DNA from: Chengkuizengella axinellae
GTDB lineage: Bacteria; Bacillota; Bacilli; Paenibacillales; KCTC-33759
Direction: 5' to 3'
Length of the DNA: 64,000 nt
Assembly (NCBI RefSeq): GCF_030730905.1
Contig: NZ_JAVAMP010000002.1
Location: 682,001-746,000 of the forward strand
A model generated the notes under the pieces. The model worked only from the letters and a program-made list of their open reading frames with translations, made no database searches and was not told where the DNA came from. The translations under genes were made by a program, and so were the position numbers. Numbering within the stretch: position 1 is the stretch's first letter; each line of letters opens with the position of its first letter. Below are positions 43,670-52,791 of this stretch, piece after piece.

Positions 43670-44605
43670 TTATTTTTGATATCGATCACACATTTTACTT
43701 GCAAGCTGAAAAATTTCTTGTTTCATTTTTGGAGGTTCCACAACCTCTGCATTTAAACCAAGTGAGTAAAAAAAATGAACAGAATAGTCCCATTCTGAAG
43801 CAGGGCACATATAATCAACTTCCCATTCATCTTCAGTAATATTTTTAACAAGATGTCCAATATGAGGGTCTTGTTCAGTCATTAATGCACCTTTATAATT
43901 TAGTTTTACGATAACTCGTGTAGGTGGTTCAGTATTTTTTGTTCTTTTTAAATCATCTACTAAATCAGGTGGGTTAAGACTAGTTGATTGAATGACTTCA
44001 ATTTCACCAAAACGATCAACTCTAAAGGTTCTGTCTTCTTGATGTATTTCAGAATAGGCTTCACAATACCAAAAACCATGTGCGGTATAAACACGTCTAG
44101 GAAAGATCTGCAGCCACCGAGTATGGTTTTTTGAACGGTATAAAATGTTTAACCATCTAGATTCTGTTGTGTATTCTAATAATGACGTTAAATATGGGGT
44201 CGTATAGTTTCGGCTCGGAATTTCTACCTCTACATGGTTAAGTAATGGGTCAACTTGTTGTAAAGTCTCATCAGGCAGTATAGCTTTGATCTTATCAATG
44301 ACTGTCCATCTCTCTTGGTTAAAAGGGGTGTCAGGTATTCTTGTCATGGCTTGTAAAGCGAACAGTATGGTTAAAGCTTCTTTGGAGTCAAACTGAAGAG
44401 GGGATAATTGATAACCCTCCATTAAACGAAATCCTCCATTTGGACCTGTCATCGAGTATATTGGAATACCCATCTCAGAAAGGGATTGCACATCACGTAA
44501 AATTGTTCTTTTCGAAACTTCAAATTTGTCTGCTAATGACTGTGCAGTTTCTGGTCTTTGCTGAAGTGCGATGAGAATTGCCATAATTCTATCGGTCCTT
44601 TTCAA
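43670..44605 (-). CDS. WYL-domain transcriptional regulator (YafY/DeoR-like)
   Basis: A 311-residue regulator: N-terminal HTH_11 with MAILIALQQRPETAQSLA and KRTILRDVQSLSEMGIPI, then the WYL domain (about 135-225) with RWLNILYRSKN and YCEAYSEIHQEDRTFRVDRF, and a C-terminal WCX-like tail. Family members sense ligands or nucleic acids. Start is TTG after AGGAGGTG, nine codons inside the longest frame. It is followed by the VOC gene, suggesting local control. Confidence 0.9.
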   Translation of the reverse strand: MKRTDRIMAILIALQQRPETAQSLADKFEVSKRTILRDVQSLSEMGIPIYSMTGPNGGFRLMEGYQLSPLQFDSKEALTILFALQAMTRIPDTPFNQERWTVIDKIKAILPDETLQQVDPLLNHVEVEIPSRNYTTPYLTSLLEYTTESRWLNILYRSKNHTRWLQIFPRRVYTAHGFWYCEAYSEIHQEDRTFRVDRFGEIEVIQSTSLNPPDLVDDLKRTKNTEPPTRVIVKLNYKGALMTEQDPHIGHLVKNITEDEWEVDYMCPASEWDYSVHFFYSLGLNAEVVEPPKMKQEIFQLASKMCDRYQK

Positions 44606-44904
44606 CGTCTCACCTCCTAATTCTGTAAACATAATAACATTGTATTGGTGACATTATGTTTGTCACTAATTATAATTAATAGTTAATTTTTTTTGAAAAA
44701 TGTATTCTAGTATATTGGACTGATTTCTTCTTGTTTATAAATACAACAAAATACTATCAATTCTTATAATATAAAGTGTTATAATGGGACTTATTAGAGT
44801 TTACCATAATTTGTGTGTGATTAAACATGTTTCAAAATGCATGTTCGAGGAACTCATCAATATAAACAGCGGAAGATAATTGCTAAACAGAAAGGTGAAT
44901 GAAG

Positions 44905-45420
44905 TTGACTAGTCAAAAAAATTTTATTGCTGATATTTTGAAAATCATAGGTTATTTATGTTTTAGTTTCGGATTTATTCTTTGGATTGCTATAACAATT
45001 GAGTTTGGAATATTGATAGGAATAGATGTGATGTTGGGTTTTGGTGTTTCTGGTGTGTTATTTTTAGCATTTTCAGAAGTGATTAAACTTCTACAAGGAA
45101 TCTATAATCAGGGAGAGATTAAATTAGGCAATGCTCCATTAGATTCTACTTCGCAGGAAAGTGAAAGTAAACTACTTTCTGAATCAGAGTTGCAAAGTAG
45201 ATCAGTTAACACAAATAACGTCTATGAAGTTACAAATTCAATGGTATGGCCTTCTGACGCAGAAGAGATTACGGGGTTTTATAAAACAAGAGGTATGAAA
45301 ATAAAAGAGATCTTATCCACCACCAAAGAAAATTATTATATGGTACTTTTTGAGGAAGGTAGCTCAGAGGTAATATTGTTAGGTGGCTCTGTTCCTAAAG
45401 TAATTGAATCATTAAAGTAG
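44905..45420 (+). CDS. small membrane protein of unknown function
   Basis: A 171-residue protein with two membrane helices (residues about 15-60), then a polar segment rich in Ser/Glu, and a C-terminal unit: EEITGFYKTRGMKIKEILST, EGSSEVILLGGSVPKVIESL. The final part looks like a small conserved module but I cannot name it. TTG at 44905 with AAGGTGA upstream is preferred to the ATG that touches the site. Terminator 39 bases after the stop. Confidence 0.6.
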   Translation: MTSQKNFIADILKIIGYLCFSFGFILWIAITIEFGILIGIDVMLGFGVSGVLFLAFSEVIKLLQGIYNQGEIKLGNAPLDSTSQESESKLLSESELQSRSVNTNNVYEVTNSMVWPSDAEEITGFYKTRGMKIKEILSTTKENYYMVLFEEGSSEVILLGGSVPKVIESLK

Positions 45421-45458
45421 TATTAACTAAGCATTGTAAAATCCAATTTGAATATTAG

Positions 45459-45486
45459 AAAGGAGCCTTGGGATGGCTCCTTTTTT
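45459..45486 (+). terminator. rho-independent terminator
   Basis: AAAGGAGCC pairs with GGCTCCTTT across TTGGGAT and is followed by T's. Confidence 0.85.
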
Positions 45487-45671
45487 GGCGTTAATCACTT
45501 CAAATTATCGCAACTTTCTCTCCATTATCACGTAATAGAATTTAAGAGTAGATGGAAGTAAATAGAAAACAATAACAAAATGATGACATATGAAGAAAAC
45601 AACCTAAGAGATAGTTATAATGATGAGATATACATAATTTGAACTATTATCAGAAAGTGAGGTGGATTTTA

Positions 45672-46799
45672 TTGGATAATATTCAAAAAGAACCGATGAT
45701 TTTTGATATTCATGTCACAGAAGGAACTCACTATGAGGTAGGTAAGCAACGGGCGATTACATTTAAGGAATATTATTCAGAGGATATTTCCTACTATACC
45801 ACTCCAATGGAAGGGAGGGATTATCTTCCTGCTGCAGAGGCTCATAAAAGGATGATGATGATTGATAGAATATGCCCTGGTTTTACAGATGAAATACAGG
45901 GGTTTGCTGATGAAGTAAATATAGAAGCAGAAAAAATCTTATGCTACGTAAACTCGTTCCATGACTCACCGAATTGCTGTCAATTTGCTGTCCTTCCTTC
46001 AAATACAAGTAATGGACATTTTTATGTGGGTAGGAGTTATGAGTATTTTGTAAGGGACGAGAGAAGTTTGTGTATAACTCGTGTAAAAGGAAAACCCAAA
46101 CATATGGGGTTCTCGTTACAAAATGCAGGTCGAATGGATGGTATGAATGAATATGGACTCGTAGTTTCTATGTCAAGTACCGCGTATTTAAAACCTCTGG
46201 AGGGATTCGGTTGTGAGTTTTGGATTGCCATTCGAGCCATTTTAGACCGCTGCAAAAATGTATATGAGGCTCAATGTCTGCTTGAAGAAATACCATTATG
46301 CACGAATGCGAATATTTTGGTAGCAGATACCTCTAATCATGTTGCCATCTTCGAAATTGCCAGCTTTTCCGAACAGAAGAAAAAAATAAATGTGCGGAAA
46401 CCAGTTGGAGACCTAATCGTCTCAACCAACCATTATGTAAGTCACGAAATGAAAGAATTCGATGAATATCATTTATGGAATTCTGAAATTCGTTATTCTG
46501 CCGTCTGGAATACACTGTTACGGGAATCACCAAACCTTGATCATGATAAGATTAAACACTTACTTACAACAAAATATCCTTTTGGTCCATGCTGCCACTT
46601 TTATTCTAGTGGAATGGGTACGCTTAGAAGTATGATATTTGATATTACGGAAAAGAAATTGAAGGTAAGTCTTGGCCCGCCAGATATGAATCCATGGTAT
46701 GCTGTTGATTTTGATGAGCCGGTAGGAATGAAGGAAATTGTTTGTTCGTATGAAGATGTCATTATCGATAGTCCAGAACAATTTTGGAGAGAAATGTAA
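45672..46799 (+). CDS. C45 peptidase / penicillin acyltransferase-like hydrolase
   Basis: A 375-residue Ntn-type hydrolase related to acyl-CoA:6-aminopenicillanic acid acyltransferase. NSFHDSPNCCQFAVLP places the expected self-processing Cys at 102 or 103; GHFYVGRSYEYF, GRMDGMNEYGLVVSMS and TNANILVADTSNHVAIFEI follow in the usual order. Such proteins cleave amide bonds and often mature by self-cleavage before the Cys. Start at TTG after GAGGTGG, 11 codons inside the longest frame. No pathway neighbours. Confidence 0.8.
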   Translation: MDNIQKEPMIFDIHVTEGTHYEVGKQRAITFKEYYSEDISYYTTPMEGRDYLPAAEAHKRMMMIDRICPGFTDEIQGFADEVNIEAEKILCYVNSFHDSPNCCQFAVLPSNTSNGHFYVGRSYEYFVRDERSLCITRVKGKPKHMGFSLQNAGRMDGMNEYGLVVSMSSTAYLKPLEGFGCEFWIAIRAILDRCKNVYEAQCLLEEIPLCTNANILVADTSNHVAIFEIASFSEQKKKINVRKPVGDLIVSTNHYVSHEMKEFDEYHLWNSEIRYSAVWNTLLRESPNLDHDKIKHLLTTKYPFGPCCHFYSSGMGTLRSMIFDITEKKLKVSLGPPDMNPWYAVDFDEPVGMKEIVCSYEDVIIDSPEQFWREM

Positions 46800-46805
46800 T
46801 ATATG

Positions 46806-47088
46806 ACCATTTAGAATTCTTCCATCAAATTTAAACAAAAAATCAATTCATAAATTTCATTATAAACCTGAAAATAGAGGAAGACATGATTATCATTACA
46901 TAGATTATGGGGAAGTTAATTTATTTGATTCTAGAGAGCTTGAAGATGAACTGTCAACGATTTCAAACAATGTAGTAAACTATTGAGTTTTATGGATGAG
47001 TCAGTTTACTCCTGAAAGAGCGATGAAAGAAATTAAGAAGAATGGTGACAAGGCATGGATTGAAAAAATCTGGTTAGAAGATTACTAG
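46806..47088 (+). pseudogene. remnant of an unidentified gene with in-frame stop
   Basis: A single frame reads KPENRGRHDYHYIDYGEVN and then LFDSRELEDELSTISNNVVNY, meets TGA at 46984-46986, and continues in frame through QFTPERAMKEIKKNGDKAW to TAG. The composition is protein-like, but there is no start codon or ribosome site. I read it as the broken end of a lost gene; the family is unknown. Confidence 0.4.
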
Positions 47089-47206
47089 AAAGAATTTCAA
47101 TAATCAAAATGAATCTTAAATAGTTTAAATTCCTTAGAACCTTTATGGGGAATTTACTATTAAATAACTAGTTCTATAAATGTGTATAAAGGATAGGAGA
47201 ATTCAA

Positions 47207-47833
47207 TTGAAGGCTTATTGGACTAAAAGATTTAAAAATGAAGGTATGATTTGGGGAGATCAGCCTAGTAAAACAGCTGAAATAGCCAAACAATTGTTTG
47301 AACAATATGAAGCGAGAAAAATATTAGTTCCAGGCGGAGGTTATGGGAGAAATACTAAACTCTTCTCTGCCTCTGATTTTGAAGTAGACGCAATAGAAAT
47401 TTCAGAAGAAGCGATTCATATTGCTAAGGAGTGGGATAAGAAAACGCATTTCTATCACGGTTCAGTATTTGAAATGCCATTTTCATTTGAATTGTATGAC
47501 GCCATATATTGTTATGATGTCATTCATTTGTTTTTAGCAGAAGAAAGAAAGCTTCTAATTGATAAATGTTTTAATCAACTCAAGGAAAATGGTTATCTCT
47601 TTTTCACTTGCTTTTCCGAATTAGAAGATGACTTTGGAAAAGGGAATCAAGTAGAAGAGAATACTTTTGAAAGTAAACCAGGAAAAATAGTTCATTATTT
47701 TACAGAAGAAGATTTAAAACATCATTTTAAAGAGGGTCATATAATAGAGACAGGTATAGTGGAAGATACATTATATTATAGTAGCGGGGATATACGAAAG
47801 TATTATTTAAGGTATATTTTTGTAAAGAAATAG
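47207..47833 (+). CDS. class I SAM-dependent methyltransferase
   Basis: A 208-residue methyltransferase: motif I ARKILVPGGGYGRNTKLF, the acidic end of strand 2 in VDAIEISEEAI, and YDAIYCYDVIHLFLAEERK for motif IV. Close to TehB/thiopurine-type small methyltransferases in size. The start is a TTG after GGAG, nine codons inside the longest frame. Downstream genes run the same way but with wide gaps. Substrate unknown. Confidence 0.82.
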   Translation: MKAYWTKRFKNEGMIWGDQPSKTAEIAKQLFEQYEARKILVPGGGYGRNTKLFSASDFEVDAIEISEEAIHIAKEWDKKTHFYHGSVFEMPFSFELYDAIYCYDVIHLFLAEERKLLIDKCFNQLKENGYLFFTCFSELEDDFGKGNQVEENTFESKPGKIVHYFTEEDLKHHFKEGHIIETGIVEDTLYYSSGDIRKYYLRYIFVKK

Positions 47834-47858
47834 AATTTAAAAGAGAAGGTTAGGTCTT

Positions 47859-48311
47859 ATGGAATTAAGAAGAAAATATATTTTTTCAATCAGTTTAATT
47901 ATTCTAATTTTTGGTTTAATAAGAGTGTATTTTTATGTCCAAAATGATCAGTATGAAGATATAATACTAACAGATCAAATGATGAATGAGTTTAGACAAA
48001 TAGCATGGTCTACTCTTGATGCTAGTGAAAAAGAATATGTAATAATAGAACCTCATGAGGCAGAGGTGGAATTGATTCAATTAGATCAAAGTTCATTAAT
48101 ACACCCCAAATATAAAAAAATTAAAATAGGTAATAAGGTGGACATTCAAGTGGATCAAATAGCTGAAAAGAAGTTAATGAAAATGAAATCTGAAGGAAAA
48201 AGTGCTGTAAAAGTGACATTAACTACGAAGTTTGATTCATGGTTGGGTTCTTATACAGTAGTAATTGATCCTAAATCTAGATATGCAGTAGGTTTTTACC
48301 CATTATTATAA
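47859..48311 (+). CDS. membrane-anchored protein of unknown function
   Basis: A 150-residue protein with one N-terminal helix (IFSISLIILIFGLIRVYFYV) that is probably an anchor, and an extracellular beta-rich domain with VQNDQYEDI, KYKKIKIGNKVDIQVDQI and DSWLGSYTVVIDPKSR. No family recognised. It follows the methyltransferase by 25 bases. Confidence 0.6.
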   Translation: MELRRKYIFSISLIILIFGLIRVYFYVQNDQYEDIILTDQMMNEFRQIAWSTLDASEKEYVIIEPHEAEVELIQLDQSSLIHPKYKKIKIGNKVDIQVDQIAEKKLMKMKSEGKSAVKVTLTTKFDSWLGSYTVVIDPKSRYAVGFYPLL

Positions 48312-48388
48312 TAAAATTGAATCCAAAACGCCTGATGATATCAAGATTCTCTTTCTTGATAAAACACTAACTTAGAAAGGACATTTCA

Positions 48389-49108
48389 ATGTATTTAAAA
48401 GAAATTATAAAATTAAATGAAAAAATAAAACATCAGAACCAATATCCATTTAACATTTCAACTATAAAAGCACTAGATACACTACATTTAACGAAAAACG
48501 TCACTTTTTTTGTAGGGGAAAATGGTTCTGGGAAATCTACATTGCTTGAAGCCATTGCGTATCAATGTGAATTTAATACCGCAGGTGGCAGTAGAAATAA
48601 TGCGTATGAATTAGATTCTTCAGAAGCAAAGTTAGGGGATTATATTCGACTGTCATGGATGCCCAAAATGAACAGAGGTTTTTTCCTTCGTGCTGAATCA
48701 TTTTATCATTTTGCTTCCCACATTGATGAATTAGCTAAGGAAGACCCAGGCATATATCATGCATACGGAGGAAAGTCCCTTCACGAACAATCACATGGCG
48801 AATCGTTTTTATCTTTATTCAAAAATAGATTTGGACAATCGGGCATATATCTTTTAGATGAACCAGAAGCAGCTCTGTCCCCAGCAAGACAGCTAGCATT
48901 TTTAAGTATCATCCATGAATTACAGAAACATGCTCAGTTAATTATCGCAACACACTCACCCATTTTAATGGGTTATCCAAATGCAGAAATCTTCAATTTT
49001 GATGAATTTCCTATTAAACAAATCAAGTATGAAGATACAAGTCATTATCAAATTTCTAGAAGGTTTTTGGAAAACCGAAAGAAAATTCTTAGAGAGCTGA
49101 TAGATTAA
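48389..49108 (+). CDS. AAA family ATPase, stand-alone ABC-type ATP-binding protein
   Basis: A 239-residue ATPase. Walker A is FVGENGSGKSTLLEAI near residue 43, a signature-like HGESFLSLF near 150, Walker B GIYLLDEPEAALSP near 165, and the switch His in IIATHSPIL. It has the AAA_21 pattern of ATPases without membrane subunits. No partner nuclease or permease gene is adjacent, so its role is unknown. AGAAAGGA precedes the ATG. Confidence 0.88.
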   Translation: MYLKEIIKLNEKIKHQNQYPFNISTIKALDTLHLTKNVTFFVGENGSGKSTLLEAIAYQCEFNTAGGSRNNAYELDSSEAKLGDYIRLSWMPKMNRGFFLRAESFYHFASHIDELAKEDPGIYHAYGGKSLHEQSHGESFLSLFKNRFGQSGIYLLDEPEAALSPARQLAFLSIIHELQKHAQLIIATHSPILMGYPNAEIFNFDEFPIKQIKYEDTSHYQISRRFLENRKKILRELID

Positions 49109-49155
49109 GGAAAGAGAATGGAATTTGAAAAGAAAGAAATATGACGGAGGTTTAA

Positions 49156-50013
49156 ATGTTGAAAAAGAAATCAGTTGTGTTTGGATCCCTAATACCAGTA
49201 TTCATATTCGGATTTATAATTTCCTTAAATTCTGATGAGTTTGATTCTAAATTCATGATGGGAGAACCGTTTCATGTTGATGGGCTAAATACAAATGAAT
49301 CTACAATGATTATGGATTATGTTTATGATGATGTTACTGGTGATGGGATTCTCGATGATGTTATTCTTGCAGGTAGTAAAGATACTCCTGATTCTCTTTA
49401 TTCTTATGACGTTAATATTTTTGTAAAAGATGGACAGACAGATTCTTATTTAACCATCACTTCTACTGATGAATATTATCCAAATGGCTTTTCAGGTTAT
49501 ATTTCTAAAATAGATTTATATGATTTTACAGGAGATCAAGTAAAAGAAGTGTTGTTAATTGTAGGAACGGGCGGCACTAAGTCTGGACCCCGTGCTTTTA
49601 TTTCAAGTTTTAAAGAAAGGAAACCTGTTGTTATTTTTGGTATGGAAGAAAATAGGGGAATTGATTTTGAGGGTGAGTATATCGATGGTTTTAAAGCGAA
49701 CTTGATTTCATCAAAATTAAATAAAACGATAACACTAGATTTAAGTGCAAGAAAAGAGGAATATATAGAAAAAGGTTGGTATAACTCAGCTGGAAAACTA
49801 TTATACAGTAATGCGACAGCTGAAACCTATGGTTTTTTTGATGTTCAAGTGTACGATTTTGAGTTTGATGGAGTGATGGATTTAAAAACTTCACAGTTCA
49901 TTGGTGGTATTCCTGCTGAACTACTTTCAACATTGGAATCAGTATGGAAATATGAGGATTCTGAGTGGGTAGTCGTTCGAGCAACGTATACAACTCATTT
50001 GGTGGATGAATAA
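49156..50013 (+). CDS. exported protein with FG-GAP/EF-hand-like repeats
   Basis: A 285-residue protein with an N-terminal signal or anchor helix. Calcium-loop-like repeats occur as YDDVTGDGILDDVILAG and YDFTGDQVKEVLLIVGTGG, and again as YDFEFDGVMDLKTSQFIGG, as in VCBS/FG-GAP-type exported proteins of Bacillales. Function unknown. GGAGG precedes the start. It may form an operon with the DUF4181-like gene downstream. Confidence 0.68.
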   Translation: MLKKKSVVFGSLIPVFIFGFIISLNSDEFDSKFMMGEPFHVDGLNTNESTMIMDYVYDDVTGDGILDDVILAGSKDTPDSLYSYDVNIFVKDGQTDSYLTITSTDEYYPNGFSGYISKIDLYDFTGDQVKEVLLIVGTGGTKSGPRAFISSFKERKPVVIFGMEENRGIDFEGEYIDGFKANLISSKLNKTITLDLSARKEEYIEKGWYNSAGKLLYSNATAETYGFFDVQVYDFEFDGVMDLKTSQFIGGIPAELLSTLESVWKYEDSEWVVVRATYTTHLVDE

Positions 50014-50098
50014 CATGTAAATAGAGATTAATAATAAATTAGCTCGGAGAATAGAATTTGGATATGACCTATTGGAGTATTTAATGAGGTGGGGTTTA

Positions 50099-50437
50099 AT
50101 GGAATTCCTATTACTGTTTTATATGTTGTTTTATCACTTGTTGAAATGGTTGCTTTTTGATACAGACAGAGAAAAATTAACTGAAATACCAAATGTTCAG
50201 GACGACTATCTTCTAGGAAGAGTAGTCATTTCTTTTATTGTTTTTGTTGCTCTTATTGTTTTGATTATGATTCCATCTCATGAACTAGTATATAAATGGT
50301 CTATCTTCATTATGTATGGGATAGTGTTGGGATATCAGACATTTATGGAATGGAAATATTTAAAAAACTCCAAAGAGTATGTCTGTTCTCTTGGTTTTCT
50401 GCTAGTAGGTCTGGGTTCTCTTTTTGCTTGGATATGA
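50099..50437 (+). CDS. DUF4181-like small membrane protein
   Basis: A protein of 112 residues with four likely membrane helices and a polar stretch DTDREKLTEIPNVQDDYLLG after the first. The FMEWKYLKNSKEYVCSLGFL segment matches what I recall of DUF4181. Function unknown. ATG after GAGGTGGGG is used, nine codons inside a longer TTG frame. Confidence 0.65.
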   Translation: MEFLLLFYMLFYHLLKWLLFDTDREKLTEIPNVQDDYLLGRVVISFIVFVALIVLIMIPSHELVYKWSIFIMYGIVLGYQTFMEWKYLKNSKEYVCSLGFLLVGLGSLFAWI

Positions 50438-50492
50438 CAAAAGATAGCATCTAAATAAAATAAATGACATTTGCTAGACAGGAGAAAAAGTT

Positions 50493-50948
50493 ATGGAACA
50501 TAAATTGAAACGATTGTCTGAGAAAAATCTTAATGAAAGCACAAAATTATATATTAATGTGTTTAATGGTGAACCATGGAATGATGGATGGAAAGAGGAA
50601 GATGCGAGGGAACGTTTATCTGATCTGTTTTTTCATCAACGTTTTTGGGGTATTGGAATATATGATAGAGAAAATAATATAGTTGGTTTTATTTTGGGAT
50701 ACACTCAAAAATGGTTAGATCAATATCATTTTTATTTGAATGAAATGTGCGTGAAACAACCACTGCAAGGTAAAGGAATTGGTGCAAAATTATTAGCCTC
50801 ATTAGAAATTCATTGTAATAAAAATAATATAAATCGTATATATCTGTTGACAGCTAGAGTTGGACAGGCGGAGGCGTTTTACAAGAAAAATGGTTATTAT
50901 GTAAGTCCTAAGATGATTATGATGTCAAAAAGATTAGAGAATATTTAA
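50493..50948 (+). CDS. GNAT N-acetyltransferase
   Basis: A 151-residue acetyltransferase with a complete core: LSEKNLNESTKLYINVFNGE, GFILGYTQKW, EMCVKQPLQGKGIGAKLLA for acetyl-CoA, and EAFYKKNGYYVSPK. GEPWNDGW near the front is typical of a subgroup in Bacilli. AGGAGAAAA precedes the start. Acceptor unknown. Confidence 0.88.
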   Translation: MEHKLKRLSEKNLNESTKLYINVFNGEPWNDGWKEEDARERLSDLFFHQRFWGIGIYDRENNIVGFILGYTQKWLDQYHFYLNEMCVKQPLQGKGIGAKLLASLEIHCNKNNINRIYLLTARVGQAEAFYKKNGYYVSPKMIMMSKRLENI

Positions 50949-50977
50949 TCTCTATATTTATAAAGGTAGGAAGGTTA

Positions 50978-51582
50978 ATGAAGTTAAAATTAAAGATTAT
51001 GATCATGCTTATGGTGATTGCTTTTCTTACAGGTTGTATTAAAGAAGTAGATTATTCTAAAGAAATGAATGAATTGACTCAAATGAATAATCGTCTTATT
51101 GAAGAAAATGAACAATTGAAACTTGACCTTGAAGAATCAGATAAGAAAATTTCTAAATTACAACATGAATTACAATGGATTAAAAAAGAAGATTTTGATT
51201 CTTTAGATCAACTTGATTCTATAAAAGTAGATATTTTTAAAATGACTTGGTCCCCTGACAAACTAAATCTTGCTTTTGTAAAAGGAAATAATGAGAATGG
51301 GCAAATGTACTTATGGAACAATGAAGAGAATGTCCATAAAATAATAGAAGGTGTAAACGATCTAATAGCAGAATTTATTTGGTCACCACAATTGATTTGA
51401 TTTTATATGATGTTGAAAAAGATCATGAAATCATGATTAAGCAGGGAACACCCGACTACTATTTCATGCCTTTGGAAGAAAAGGAAGATGGAACAATCAT
51501 GTATAGGAAAATATATTTTGACATCAATATTGAAATGGAATTGCATGAATATAAATATGAATTGATAAAAAGCATAAATTGA
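50978..51582 (+). pseudogene. TolB-like lipoprotein with coiled coil, frameshifted
   Basis: The first frame (50978-51400) codes for a lipoprotein signal ending FLTGC, a coiled coil (about 30-70: QMNNRLIEENEQLKLDLEES) and the start of a beta-propeller-like repeat (KMTWSPDKLNLAFVKGNN, then FIWSPQ). It stops early. The -1 frame then carries the continuation LILYDVEKDHEIMIKQGTPD to a stop at 51580-51582, without a start of its own. A frameshift near 51390, with some lost sequence, explains the pair. Confidence 0.65.
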
Positions 51583-51603
51583 AAATTTGAGAGAGGTCTT
51601 GAT

Positions 51604-52152
51604 ATGGAAATGTATTTATATCATTATTATGAAAAATCTCAAGGACCATTTAAAAGCTTGTCTGATCTGAACATGCAAGAAGCTGAACAAATACAAAATC
51701 TTATTAGAAAAGAAGGTACACTTTTTGCGAGTAATAGATCTGAAAATTACATACAAATTCGTTTTGAATTAGAAGCATTAGCAAGAAGACTATTTATAAA
51801 AAAAGGGGGTAAACCTGTTAATAAATCCCCACATTATATGACATTGGGAGCATGTCCTTGGATTAAAACTTGGTATGTAAGTGGAGAAGAAATAAAAATA
51901 AATGTAAATGAATTTGAACCAAAAACAATTAGCTTTACTTACGGTGACTTGTTTCCAACTATGAGATTTGATGATGATAAGTCTTATCGTAAGATGATTT
52001 ATACATTAGAAGAAATTGAAGAAATCATTGAAATATATGGATTGCCACAAGAATGGAATGAGGATGGTGCAAAAGGACCTGAAAGATACATTGAGGTACA
52101 AATATGGGATCATAAACCTCTAACAAAATATGAAAATAATATATTAAATTAA
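51604..52152 (+). CDS. conserved protein of unknown function
   Basis: A soluble 182-residue protein: YHYYEKSQGPFKSLSDL at the start, a central RFELEALARRLFIKKGG, then PHYMTLGACPWIKTWYV and LFPTMRFDDDKSYRKMIYTL. The well-defined aromatic and charged pattern suggests a real family, but I cannot name it. GAGAGGT precedes the ATG. Confidence 0.7.
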   Translation: MEMYLYHYYEKSQGPFKSLSDLNMQEAEQIQNLIRKEGTLFASNRSENYIQIRFELEALARRLFIKKGGKPVNKSPHYMTLGACPWIKTWYVSGEEIKINVNEFEPKTISFTYGDLFPTMRFDDDKSYRKMIYTLEEIEEIIEIYGLPQEWNEDGAKGPERYIEVQIWDHKPLTKYENNILN

Positions 52153-52190
52153 AATGATATAGTCAAAACCAAGCATTTGGAGGAAATATC

Positions 52191-52739
52191 ATGAAAATCA
52201 CTTTAGAATTGATTAATGAATTAGATTTTTCAAAAATAGTTGATATTGTAAACGAATATGATTCTGATTTTTTGGTTCAATGGGCAGGATTGACTTATAA
52301 ATATCCATTATCTGTTGAGCAAATGGAAGAGCATTATAACCGAGGAATAAACACTAAAGAAGGTAATGCTTATGTATATAAAATTAAAGATACTGAGTTA
52401 GGACGTTTTATAGGTTCAATTCAATTGGCAAGATTTGATGAAGCAAAGAAAGAAGCTGTCATTGGTAGATTTATCATTGATAATAAATTCAGAGGCAAAG
52501 GTATAGGACAAGCAGCACTTAAACATCTAGTTAGACTTGGATTTGAACAATTTGAATTAAATAGATTGAAACTTAATGTTTTTCATATCAATAAGGGTGC
52601 AATAAAGTGTTATGAGAAAGTAGGTTTCCAACAAATAGATGTAAATCCAAAATTGTACAAGTCTAGTACTGGTGAGTGGTGGGATCAAATTCAAATGCTT
52701 TTAAGTAAAAAAGAATGGATACATAATCAAAAGAAATGA
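52191..52739 (+). CDS. GNAT N-acetyltransferase, RimJ/RimL-like
   Basis: A 182-residue acetyltransferase with RFIGSIQLARFDEAKKEAVI, GRFIIDNKFRGKGIGQAAL (acetyl-CoA loop) and NRLKLNVFHINKGAIKCYEK, GFQ. Typical for the RimJ/RimL branch. TTTGGAGGAAATATC precedes the start. Substrate unknown. Confidence 0.87.
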   Translation: MKITLELINELDFSKIVDIVNEYDSDFLVQWAGLTYKYPLSVEQMEEHYNRGINTKEGNAYVYKIKDTELGRFIGSIQLARFDEAKKEAVIGRFIIDNKFRGKGIGQAALKHLVRLGFEQFELNRLKLNVFHINKGAIKCYEKVGFQQIDVNPKLYKSSTGEWWDQIQMLLSKKEWIHNQKK

Positions 52740-52791
52740 CAAATAAGGTGTGTTTTTTGTGAACTAACATAACGATAGGCGGGAAGACAAA

